NCBI GenBank assembly: GCA_027021605.1
Contig: JALUUA010000323.1
Location: forward strand, 1-5,863
Length of the DNA: 5,863 nt
Source of the DNA: Candidatus Bipolaricaulota bacterium
GTDB lineage: Bacteria > Bipolaricaulota > Bipolaricaulia > RBG-16-55-9
Reading direction: 5' to 3'
The position numbers and the translations under genes were made by a program. The notes below the pieces were generated by a model. It was not told where the DNA came from. It saw only the letters and a list, made by a program, of their open reading frames with translations, and searched no databases. Below are positions 1-5,311 of the stretch, piece by piece; the first letter of the stretch is position 1; each line of letters begins with the position of its first letter.

Positions 1-543
1 GCTCGGGACATGGGGGCCTCCGTGGTGTTGATCCACGGCCCGACGCAGCTGGACCCGCCTGCGGGTGTGGACGTTGTGCGAGTGGAGAGCGCCGAGGAGA
101 TGCTTAAGGCCGTGCTGGAGCAGGCTCCTGAGTGCGACTGGGTCTTGATGGCCGCCGCGGTGGCGGACTGGCGACCGAAGCGTCCCCTCGATCAAAAACC
201 CAGCAAGCTTTCGACGCAGACCCTCACGTTGGAGCTGGAGCGCACGCCCGATATCCTGCAGGAGCTGAGCACCAAACTGAAGCGAAGGCGCAAGCGCCCC
301 CTGCTGGTGGGGTTTGCCGCCGAGACGGGCGACGTCGTCGCCAAAGCCAAGGCCAAGCTCCGGAAGAAGGGCTTAGATGCGATCGTGGCCAACGACATCT
401 CCCAAGAGGGCGCGGGCCCGGAGGTGGACACCAACATTGTGACCCTCATATTCAAAGACGGCCGCAGCGAGAAACTCCCCAAGATGCCCAAGCGCGAGCT
501 GGCACGGGAGATCCTCAAAAAACTCGCACGGCGAAGGGATTAG
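1..543 (+). CDS. coaBC: CoaBC, C-terminal phosphopantothenate-cysteine ligase (CoaB) part, 5' truncated by window edge
   Basis: The visible 180 residues are the CoaB half of the bifunctional CoaBC (Dfp) protein. CoaB joins cysteine to 4'-phosphopantothenate using CTP, and the CoaC half decarboxylates the product, giving 4'-phosphopantetheine for cytosolic coenzyme A synthesis. Seen in order: the end of a Rossmann-like segment (GASVVLIHGP, about residues 5-14 of the visible part), AAAVADWRP (about 51-59), a Lys-containing QKPSK loop matching the family's nucleotide/acyl-cytidylate lysine region (about 65-69), GFAAET (about 104-109) and ANDIS (about 130-134). These are all hallmark CoaB motifs. 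The reading frame is open from base 1, so the ATG at 10 is internal: the upstream CoaB portion and the whole CoaC flavoprotein domain lie left of the window. The C-terminus is Lys/Arg-rich and ends in TAG. The next gene begins 60 bp downstream on the same strand. A stand-alone CoaB is possible but less common. Confidence 0.93.
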   Translation, partial: ARDMGASVVLIHGPTQLDPPAGVDVVRVESAEEMLKAVLEQAPECDWVLMAAAVADWRPKRPLDQKPSKLSTQTLTLELERTPDILQELSTKLKRRRKRPLLVGFAAETGDVVAKAKAKLRKKGLDAIVANDISQEGAGPEVDTNIVTLIFKDGRSEKLPKMPKRELAREILKKLARRRD

Positions 544-551
544 CGTCTCAC

Positions 552-574
552 CGAAAGGAAGCGCTTTCTTGTCG
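552..574 (+). other. Near-palindrome/hairpin between coaBC and the DUF4160 gene; operator or weak terminator candidate
   Basis: The core, 555-570, reads AAGGAAGCGCTTTCTT. It is a 16-bp dyad with a single mismatched pair (558/567, G-T, which still pairs as G-U in RNA). As RNA it folds into a 6-bp stem with a GCGC loop, and CGA/TCG adds 3 bp across a one-base bulge (G571). No run of T follows, so a classical intrinsic terminator is not supported. The right arm touches the proposed -35 element at 569-574, where a helix-turn-helix repressor would be expected to bind. The downstream DUF2442-XRE protein is the obvious candidate binder, but that is inference. Confidence 0.35.
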
Positions 575-597
575 TAGTGCATCCAAAGGGATAGACT
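569..597 (+). promoter_or_regulatory. Candidate sigma-70-type promoter for the DUF4160/DUF2442-XRE pair
   Basis: TTGTCG at 569-574 matches 4 of 6 bases of the -35 consensus. TAGACT at 592-597 matches 4 of 6 bases of the -10 consensus. The spacer is exactly 17 bp. Six bases separate the -10 box from the GTG at 604, so transcription would start at or next to the start codon. That layout (TAnnnT directly before the start) is typical of leaderless genes in, for example, Deinococcus, and it would explain the lack of a well-placed ribosome binding site. A match of this quality can occur by chance, so this is a candidate only. Confidence 0.35.
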
Positions 598-603
598 CCT
601 CCT

Positions 604-837
604 GTGGCAGCAGCGGCGATTCGCGAGGGTGGTATTCGCTTTCACGTCTGGCCGAACGATCATCCGCCGCCGCACGTGCACGTGTTCGTGGAGGGCGAGG
701 AAGTCCGAATTAACTTGCTTACGGATGCGTTCATGGACGAGCCGCCGCCGGGAAAGCGCCGCGCGATCTTGCGAGCCTACCACAAGCATCGGGAAGCGCT
801 TCTCGATTTGTGGAAACGCTACGAAGCGCAGAGGTGA
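604..837 (+). CDS. DUF4160 family small protein, possible toxin-like partner of the downstream DUF2442-XRE protein
   Basis: This 77-residue protein carries the DUF4160 signature: a short N-terminal beta segment (GGIRFHVWPND, residues 9-19), the His/Pro-rich turn DHPPPHVHV (19-27) and a C-terminal helix with HREALLDLWKRYEAQR (62-77). Its length is normal for the family. The start is GTG at 604. An in-frame TAG at 592-594 closes the frame upstream and only a few codons remain before the His/Pro core, so GTG is the only plausible start. AAAGGG at 585-590 lies 13 bases upstream, too far for a good ribosome site. There is no signal peptide or membrane segment, so it is probably cytosolic. The biochemical function is unknown. 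DUF4160 genes are commonly found next to DUF2442 genes, as here with 5 bp between them, and such pairs have been proposed as toxin-antitoxin-like modules. The clustered histidines might bind metal or be catalytic, but nothing here shows which. Confidence 0.82.
   Translation: MAAAAIREGGIRFHVWPNDHPPPHVHVFVEGEEVRINLLTDAFMDEPPPGKRRAILRAYHKHREALLDLWKRYEAQR
830..837 (+). promoter_or_regulatory. Ribosome binding site for the DUF2442-XRE gene, overlapping the DUF4160 stop codon
   Basis: AGAGGTGA is a near-perfect Shine-Dalgarno sequence lying five bases before the ATG at 843. Its last three bases are the TGA stop of the DUF4160 gene, so translation of the two genes is probably coupled. This site decides the start in favour of ATG 843 over the in-frame GTG codons at 810 and 834, the second of which lies inside the site itself. 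Confidence 0.75.
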
Positions 838-842
838 ACCTT

Positions 843-1349
843 ATGGCACAAGCCGTCAAGCTGAAGGATGCCTACAAGATGATGACCGAGGTCTGGGTGG
901 ACGAGGAGCGCCGCGTCCTCGGAGTGCGGTTCGCCGACGGCGTACAGGGGGAAATTCCCCTTCAAGAGCTAAAGCATGCAGAGAAGCTCGACCTTCGACG
1001 GGTAGAGCTTCCGAACCCCTACGTGGTATTTCTGGGGGTGCAGGGGGAGGAAGAGCCTGTGGGGATTCCCTGGGATTTCGCCCGCTTCTACTGCGATCCC
1101 AAATATGCGGAGAAGGTTCGGCAAGGACAAGGCCGGGAGCGTCGGGCTCTAGCCCAAAACGTAAAACGCTTGCGCTCGCAGCGGGGGTGGACCCAAAGGG
1201 AGCTGGCCCGGCGTTCCCGTGTGAGTCGCATCACGATCAGCCGCATCGAGAACGAGAACGAACCCGCCCCCCGTGTCGAGACCTTGGAGAGGTTGGCAGA
1301 AGCCTTTGGCGTGAGCCTGGCGGAGCTGTTCCGGGATTCTGCGGAATAG
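843..1349 (+). CDS. DUF2442 domain fused to XRE-type helix-turn-helix regulator (antitoxin-like)
   Basis: This 168-residue, two-domain protein starts at ATG 843, chosen because of the strong ribosome site just before it. Residues about 17-85 are a DUF2442 domain: VWVDEERRVLGVRFADG, then the E-I-P-L-Q-E-L strand/helix, and a final IPWDFARFYCDP. A linker rich in Arg and Gln follows. Residues about 104-163 are a Cro/CI-type helix-turn-helix: LAQNVKRLRSQRGWTQRELA, recognition helix VSRITISRIENE (127-138), and a closing ETLERLAEAFGVSLAELF. It should bind DNA, most likely as a dimer. By analogy with known antitoxins it may repress its own promoter and bind the DUF4160 partner. The gene pair, the fusion and the coupling are visible; the toxin-antitoxin role is inference. 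A plain transcriptional regulator is the alternative. The gene ends at 1349, directly abutting the stop of ftsY on the other strand. Confidence 0.85.
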   Translation: MAQAVKLKDAYKMMTEVWVDEERRVLGVRFADGVQGEIPLQELKHAEKLDLRRVELPNPYVVFLGVQGEEEPVGIPWDFARFYCDPKYAEKVRQGQGRERRALAQNVKRLRSQRGWTQRELARRSRVSRITISRIENENEPAPRVETLERLAEAFGVSLAELFRDSAE

Positions 1350-1370
1350 CTACTCCAACAGCGCTTCCGC
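1320..1370. repeat. Imperfect inverted repeat spanning the convergent gene ends
   Basis: GCTGTT at 1325-1330 is the exact reverse complement of AACAGC at 1357-1362. Further out, GCGGA at 1320-1324 pairs with TCCGC at 1366-1370 if three bases (1363-1365) bulge out. The loop region holds both stop codons as the palindrome TAGCTA (1347-1352). An alternative inner stem is TTCCG (1329-1333) with CGGAA (1342-1346). No T-run follows on either strand, so this is not a canonical bidirectional terminator. It could still slow polymerase or protect mRNA ends arriving from both sides. Confidence 0.4.
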
Positions 1371-2267
1371 GAACTCGCGGGCCCGAAACTCCCGCAGGTC
1401 CTCGGCGGACTCCCCCACCCCGATGAACTTGATGGGGATCCCCAGCTCCTTGGCGATGGGGATGATCACGCCGCCCTTGGCCGTCCCGTCGAGCTTGGTG
1501 ATCACCAAGCCCGTGAGCGGCACGGCCTCGTGAAACGTTTTCGCTTGGGCGAGCGCGTTCTGTCCGATGGTGGCATCTAAGACCAATAGGCGCTCGTCGA
1601 TCTCGCGCCCCAAGCGCTTTTCCACCACCCGCTTGATTTTTTTGAGCTCCTCCATGAGGTTGTACTTCGTGTGCAGCCGCCCCGCCGTGTCGATAAGCAC
1701 GACGTCTTGATTGTGCTTGAGGGCGTGATCCACGGCGTCGTAGGCGACAGCCCCGGGGTCCGCGCCCGCTTGGTGCTTGATGAGCTTGGCCCCCACGCGC
1801 TCGGCCCAGATCTCCAGCTGCTCGATCGCCGCGGCCCGGAAGGTGTCCCCGGCGGCCAACACCACCGAGCGCCCCTGCTCCCGCAAGCGTTGCGCGATCT
1901 TGGCGATGCTCGTCGTCTTCCCCGAGCCGTTTACGCCCAACACCAAGATCACTGTGGGCTGCCCGTCCGCCCGGAGCTGCAGCGAGCCCTCGGCGGGCTC
2001 CAGGATCTCGATCAAAATCTCTTTGAGCCACCGGAAGACGACCCCCGCGTCCTCGGACTGCGCCCGCTCCCTGCGGGCGCGCTCCCGCAGGCGGTCTAAG
2101 ATCTCGAGCGTCGCCTCCACCCCGAGGTCCGCTCCGATGAGGATCTCCTCCAAATCTTCCAGAAGCTCCTCGTCGAGCCTGCGGCCCTGGAGCACCGAGG
2201 TGATCTGCTCTTTGAGTCGATCGTGGGTCTTCTTTAAGCCCTGCTTGAGCCTCTCAAACCAGCGCAT
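1350..2267 (-). CDS. ftsY: FtsY, signal recognition particle receptor GTPase
   Basis: FtsY is the membrane-associated SRP receptor. It pairs with Ffh through matching GTPase domains to deliver ribosomes making membrane proteins to the translocon. The N domain (four-helix bundle) covers about residues 1-95, with the typical LDEELLEDLEEILIGADLG stretch at 31-49. The G domain follows with G1 GVNGSGKTT (111-119), DTFRAAA of the insertion box (141-147), DTAGR (193-197), TKLDGTAKGG (257-266, guanine recognition) and the closing FIGVGE (281-286). At 305 residues it is the short form: it lacks the long acidic A domain of E. coli FtsY and would reach the membrane through its amphipathic N-terminus (MRWFERLKQGLKK). 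Ffh is excluded because there is no methionine-rich M domain. The start codon is six bases after the argS stop, with only a weak GGAGA 13 bases upstream, so translational coupling to argS is likely. It is the last gene of the operon. Confidence 0.96.
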   Translation of the reverse strand: MRWFERLKQGLKKTHDRLKEQITSVLQGRRLDEELLEDLEEILIGADLGVEATLEILDRLRERARRERAQSEDAGVVFRWLKEILIEILEPAEGSLQLRADGQPTVILVLGVNGSGKTTSIAKIAQRLREQGRSVVLAAGDTFRAAAIEQLEIWAERVGAKLIKHQAGADPGAVAYDAVDHALKHNQDVVLIDTAGRLHTKYNLMEELKKIKRVVEKRLGREIDERLLVLDATIGQNALAQAKTFHEAVPLTGLVITKLDGTAKGGVIIPIAKELGIPIKFIGVGESAEDLREFRAREFAEALLE

Positions 2268-2273
2268 CGCGAA

Positions 2274-3998
2274 TCACATCTTCTCCGGGGCCTTCAGGCC
2301 CAGGAGCTCCAGTCCCTTCTTGAGCACGGTCTTGGCCGCGCCGACCAGTGCGATCCGGGCGCGCTCGATCTCCGGGGGCTCCCCCAGCACCCGGCACGAG
2401 TCGTAAAACTTGTTGATCGCCAGCGCGAGATCGTAGAGGTAGTCGGACAGCAAGAACGGGTCGTACTCCTGCGCGGCAGCCTGCACCCGCGCGGGGAACT
2501 GCTCGAGCTTTTTCGCCAGCGCGACCTCTTGGGGCTGAGTGAGTGCGCTGTAGTCAGGGTCCTGAGGGATCTCGCCTTCGTATTTGCGAAGCACCCCCGC
2601 CAGCCGGGCGTGCGTGTACTGCAGATAGGGGCCGCTTCGGCCCTCGAAGCTGAGCACCTCGTCCCAGCGGAAGTTGATGTTCTGCAGCCGGGAGCGGCTC
2701 AAGTTCGCGTAGACGATCGCCCCCACGCCCACGTCTTGGGCCACTTGCTCCTTCTCCTCGTCGGAGAGTTCCGTCTTCTTCTCGGCTTCCTCGATGATTC
2801 TCCGGATGCGCTCGACGGCTTGTTTGAGCACGTCCTCGAAGAAGACGACCCGCCCGGCGCGGGTGCTCATCCGCTGCTCCTCGATGAGCACCACCCCGAA
2901 GGCCACGTGCACCAAGTCCTTGGCCCAGGGGTAGCCCATCTTCTCCAGGGCCTTAAAGAGCTGCTTGAAGTGCAGGGATTGCCCCGCGTCCACCACGTAG
3001 AGCTTCTTGTGAAATTGATATTTCTCGTAGTGGTAGATCGCCGCGGCCAGGTCCCGCGTGGCGTAGAGGGTCGTCCCGTCGCTCTTGCGCAGCAGCAGCG
3101 GGGGCTCCTCTTTGCCCTCGTCGCCCTCTTCGTCGAGGGGCACGATGACGGCTCCCCGGCTCTCCTTGGCGATCCCCTTCTCCAGCAGCTCCTGGATGAG
3201 GGGGCCGGTCATGTCCCGATAGGCGCTCTCGCCGCGGACCTCCTCGAACTCGATGCCCAAAATCTCATAGTAGTGCTGAAAGACCCGCCAGCTCACGTCC
3301 ACGAACCACTGCCACAGCTCCAACGCCTCGGGGTCGCCCTCCTCTAAGCGCTTGAACCACGCCCGGCCCTCGTCCTCCAGCGCGGGATCTTTTTTCGCTT
3401 CCTCGTGAAAGCGCACGTAGAGCCGGAAGAGTTCGTAGACGTTGTCTTTCTCGACCCGCTCCCGCGAGCCCCAGCGCTTATACGCCGCAATGAGCGCCCC
3501 AAACTGCGTCCCCCAGTCCCCCAGGTGGTTGACGCCAATCACGCGATAGCCCAGGTGCTCATAGATCTTCTTGAGGGAGTGGCCCAGCACGGTCGTGCGC
3601 ATGTGGGCGATCGTGAAGGGTCGGGCGATGTTGGGGGAGGAATAGTCGATGACGATCGTCTTGCCCTGGCCCTCGTCGCTTCCGCCGTAGCGCTCGCCCT
3701 CTTTCAAAACTGTTCCCAAGATGTGCCGAAGGAGCCGGGGGCGGTCCACGGTGAGGTTCACATAAGGTCCGGCGGCCTCGGCCCGCTCCACGGAGGGGAG
3801 CTGCTCCAGCGCAGGGGCGAGCTCCGCGGCGATCTCCTGGGGGGAGCGCCGGAGTTCCTTCGCAAACGCAAAGCAGGGGATGGTGTAATCCCCCAGGGAC
3901 TCATCGCGCGGCGGGGCGAGAACGCCTTCCACCCGGGCGGCGGGGACGTTCAGAAAGTCCGCGGCCCGCTCGGCGATCTCGCGGACGATGGGGTTCAT
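2274..3998 (-). CDS. argS: Arginyl-tRNA synthetase
   Basis: This class I synthetase charges tRNA-Arg with arginine in the cytosol. The 574 residues are full length. Domains: an N-terminal ArgRS-specific tRNA-binding domain (about 1-85, ending in GPYVN at 77-81); the Rossmann catalytic domain with SSPNIARPFTIAHMR (120-134) and GDWGTQFG (160-167); SDGTTLYATRDLA (306-318); the KMSKS-equivalent loop RMSTRAG (376-382); and the helical anticodon-binding (DALR) domain with GRSGPYLQYTHAR (453-465), LAINKFYDSCRV (526-537) and the canonical C-terminal helix ending GLKAPEKM. Odd points: the HIGH signature reads TIAH (129-132), and both usual lysines of the KMSTRKG loop are replaced (Arg 376, Ala 381). 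ArgRS is known for degenerate KMSKS loops, so the enzyme is probably active. The ATG is ten bases after the spoVS stop with no clear ribosome site, which suggests coupling. The ftsY gene follows six bases later. Confidence 0.97.
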   Translation of the reverse strand: MNPIVREIAERAADFLNVPAARVEGVLAPPRDESLGDYTIPCFAFAKELRRSPQEIAAELAPALEQLPSVERAEAAGPYVNLTVDRPRLLRHILGTVLKEGERYGGSDEGQGKTIVIDYSSPNIARPFTIAHMRTTVLGHSLKKIYEHLGYRVIGVNHLGDWGTQFGALIAAYKRWGSRERVEKDNVYELFRLYVRFHEEAKKDPALEDEGRAWFKRLEEGDPEALELWQWFVDVSWRVFQHYYEILGIEFEEVRGESAYRDMTGPLIQELLEKGIAKESRGAVIVPLDEEGDEGKEEPPLLLRKSDGTTLYATRDLAAAIYHYEKYQFHKKLYVVDAGQSLHFKQLFKALEKMGYPWAKDLVHVAFGVVLIEEQRMSTRAGRVVFFEDVLKQAVERIRRIIEEAEKKTELSDEEKEQVAQDVGVGAIVYANLSRSRLQNINFRWDEVLSFEGRSGPYLQYTHARLAGVLRKYEGEIPQDPDYSALTQPQEVALAKKLEQFPARVQAAAQEYDPFLLSDYLYDLALAINKFYDSCRVLGEPPEIERARIALVGAAKTVLKKGLELLGLKAPEKM

Positions 3999-4008
3999 CT
4001 TCGGGTCA

Positions 4009-4281
4009 TTACGGAGCCGAGGGCTTGTGCTCGACGAGGATGCGCACGCCGGTGCGCTCCTGGCCGTCGACCTCGACCTCGATGAAGCCGGGGGTCATGA
4101 TGAGGTCCTGCCCCTGGCGTTCGAGGATGCGCCGGGCGATCGCCACGGCTTTTACGGCCTGGTTGACCGCCCCGGCCCCGATGGCGTGGGCCTCCACCTG
4201 GGGGGCCTTGCGCAGGGCCCCGATGATCGCCCGGGCGACGGAGTTGGGATTCGACGACGCTGCGACCTTGAGGACTTCCAC
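4009..4281 (-). CDS. spoVS: SpoVS-family protein (stage V sporulation protein S homologue)
   Basis: This 90-residue protein matches the roughly 86-residue SpoVS family along its whole length: EVLKVAASSNPNSVARAI (2-19), the invariant AIGAGAVNQAVKAVAIAR core (33-50), DLIMTPGF (59-66) and DGQERTGVRILVE (72-84). In Bacillus subtilis, SpoVS affects septation and spore coat assembly. The fold resembles the nucleic-acid-binding Alba proteins, and homologues occur in many bacteria that do not sporulate, so it suggests a small regulator rather than spore formation here. The start is GTG 4281, set by the ribosome site AGGGGAGG nine bases upstream and by agreement with the family N-terminus. A longer in-frame reading would run into the prenyl synthase gene and is not supported. 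The gene lies 52 bp after the prenyl synthase and 10 bp before argS. Confidence 0.93.
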   Translation of the reverse strand: MEVLKVAASSNPNSVARAIIGALRKAPQVEAHAIGAGAVNQAVKAVAIARRILERQGQDLIMTPGFIEVEVDGQERTGVRILVEHKPSAP

Positions 4282-4290
4282 TGACCTCAA

Positions 4291-4298
4291 CCTCCCCT
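4291..4298 (-). promoter_or_regulatory. Strong ribosome binding site for spoVS
   Basis: Read on the minus strand, AGGGGAGG lies nine bases before the GTG at 4281. It is the best Shine-Dalgarno match in the minus-strand operon, where ftsY, argS and the prenyl synthase have weak or no such site. This decides the spoVS start and suggests that spoVS is translated independently and well. The rest of the 52-bp gap (4282-4333) shows no convincing promoter or terminator. Confidence 0.75.
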
Positions 4299-4333
4299 TT
4301 TCCTGCTGTGCTGTGTGAGTGACCTGCGTCGGG

Positions 4334-5311
4334 TTAGCGATCCCGTTCGATGACGAAGTCGAAGCCCTGAAACAATACCGCCTTGAGCGGGGAGTCTGCA
4401 AGCCAGCCGAGCAACCCCTTGGCCTCCTCGACGAGTGCGCGGGCCCGCGCGGCGAACGCCTCCCGAATCCCCAAGCGCTCCATTTCGGTCCGAAGTTCCT
4501 CCCTTTGCTCCTCCTCCAGGGGCCCCCGGAGGAGTTCTAGGAGCCGCGGGTCGCCGGAGCGCTCCACGAGGCGGATGTACGGCCACGTAAGCCATCCCCC
4601 CCGCTGGTCGATCCCGCGGGGCTTCCCCAGCGCCTCGTCCCCGAAGACGTCCAGGAGATCGTCGATCATCTGGTAGGCCATCCCCAGGAGCAACCCGGCC
4701 CTCTCAATCGAGATCAAGCGATCTTCGGGGAGGTCGGGGTCCCCGCAGAGGGCCCCCACGGCGCAGGCAGCCCGGATGAGCGCCCCCGTCTTGCCCCGGA
4801 TCACCCGCTCGTACTCCTCTTCCGTGGGGACCCGGCCGCGGAGGCTCTCCTGCAAGAGCTCGCCCTCGAGCACCTCCTCGACGGCCTCAATAATCCTCTC
4901 ACGGATGGCGAAGGGCTGCGGATTGAGGAGTCGAAACGCCCGGGAGAAGATGAAATCCCCCTCCAGGACGGCGATCTGGCTCCCGGAGAGCTTCCAGAGG
5001 GAGGCCCGCCCGCGCCGCTCGGGGGCTTCGTCCAACACATCGTCGTGGGCCAGCGTGGCCAGATGAATCATCTCCACCACGGCGGCCAGCTCCACGGCGT
5101 CCTCCCTCTCCCCCTTCGCCCCGAGGAGCTTGTAGAACAGCAGCACGAGCGCGGGCCGGAAGCGCTTCCCGCCGCTCTCCACCAGATAGCGCCCCAGGTC
5201 CGACACCACCGGGACGGAGGAGGTGAGCCGCTCCGCGAGCACCCGCTCGACCTCTTCGAGGTCCCCGCGGAGGTGGGCGGCTCCGGCGGCCAAGAGCGTG
5301 GAGGGGCTCAT
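4334..5311 (-). CDS. Long-chain trans-polyprenyl diphosphate synthase
   Basis: This enzyme extends an allylic diphosphate with isopentenyl diphosphate units to make an all-trans prenyl chain, usually the side chain of menaquinone or ubiquinone. The 325 residues show all family landmarks: GGKRFRP (47-53), first aspartate-rich motif DDVLD (90-94) followed by RRG (99-101), GKTGALI (173-179), second aspartate-rich motif DDLLD (217-221) and the GKPRGIDQRGGWLTWP segment (229-244). The residue five places before the first motif is Ala 85, as in long-chain (about C35-C50) enzymes rather than farnesyl or geranylgeranyl synthases, which carry bulky residues there. Odd: the usual G-K/N-x-T-L-P is GWLTWP. 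The start ATG overlaps the TGA of the upstream DUF3105 gene by four bases. No ribosome site is evident, so coupling is likely. Exact chain length and symbol (ispB, hepT or similar) cannot be assigned. Confidence 0.93.
   Translation of the reverse strand: MSPSTLLAAGAAHLRGDLEEVERVLAERLTSSVPVVSDLGRYLVESGGKRFRPALVLLFYKLLGAKGEREDAVELAAVVEMIHLATLAHDDVLDEAPERRGRASLWKLSGSQIAVLEGDFIFSRAFRLLNPQPFAIRERIIEAVEEVLEGELLQESLRGRVPTEEEYERVIRGKTGALIRAACAVGALCGDPDLPEDRLISIERAGLLLGMAYQMIDDLLDVFGDEALGKPRGIDQRGGWLTWPYIRLVERSGDPRLLELLRGPLEEEQREELRTEMERLGIREAFAARARALVEEAKGLLGWLADSPLKAVLFQGFDFVIERDR
5308..5311 (-). other. ATGA stop/start overlap between the DUF3105 gene and the prenyl synthase gene
   Basis: On the minus strand, ATGA contains both the first codon of the prenyl synthase and the TGA stop of the DUF3105 gene. 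Such overlaps usually mean one message and translational coupling. No other junction in the window overlaps. Confidence 0.85.

Noticed and set aside
544..603. Intrinsic terminator after coaBC
   Set aside because: The hairpin at 552-574 is AT-rich in the stem with a G-U pair and no following T-run, so it is weak as a terminator; an operator reading fits at least as well.
601..840. Recent horizontal transfer of the DUF4160 cassette
   Set aside because: A hand count gives 147 G or C in 240 bases (about 61%), close to the neighbouring genes, and no direct repeats, integrase or transposase flank it. Old transfer cannot be excluded.
810..842. Earlier GTG starts (810, 834) for the DUF2442-XRE protein
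   Set aside because: The ATG at 843 has an excellent ribosome site five bases upstream; the GTG at 834 lies within that site and the GTG at 810 has none.
132..1426. + strand open frames at 132-713 and 629-1426
   Set aside because: They overlap coaBC, the DUF4160 gene and the DUF2442-XRE gene in another frame and are Arg/Gly/Ser-rich with no family resemblance, so they are shadows of GC-rich coding DNA.
1237..2406. Open frames overlapping ftsY on both strands (1237-2031 minus, 1671-2099 plus, 1777-2406 plus)
   Set aside because: The ftsY frame has every expected GTPase motif; the others show low-complexity Arg/Gly or Ser-rich translations and no motifs.
2529..4085. Long + strand open frames (2529-3347 and 3405-4085) opposite argS
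   Set aside because: They lie antisense to a clear argS, lack recognisable domains, and are Leu/Val/His/Gly-rich in the way expected from reading GC-rich codons backwards.
4282..4401. N-terminal extension of SpoVS to a TTG at 4401
   Set aside because: It would overlap the prenyl synthase coding end, the added residues do not resemble SpoVS, and the GTG at 4281 has a strong ribosome site and matches the family N-terminus.
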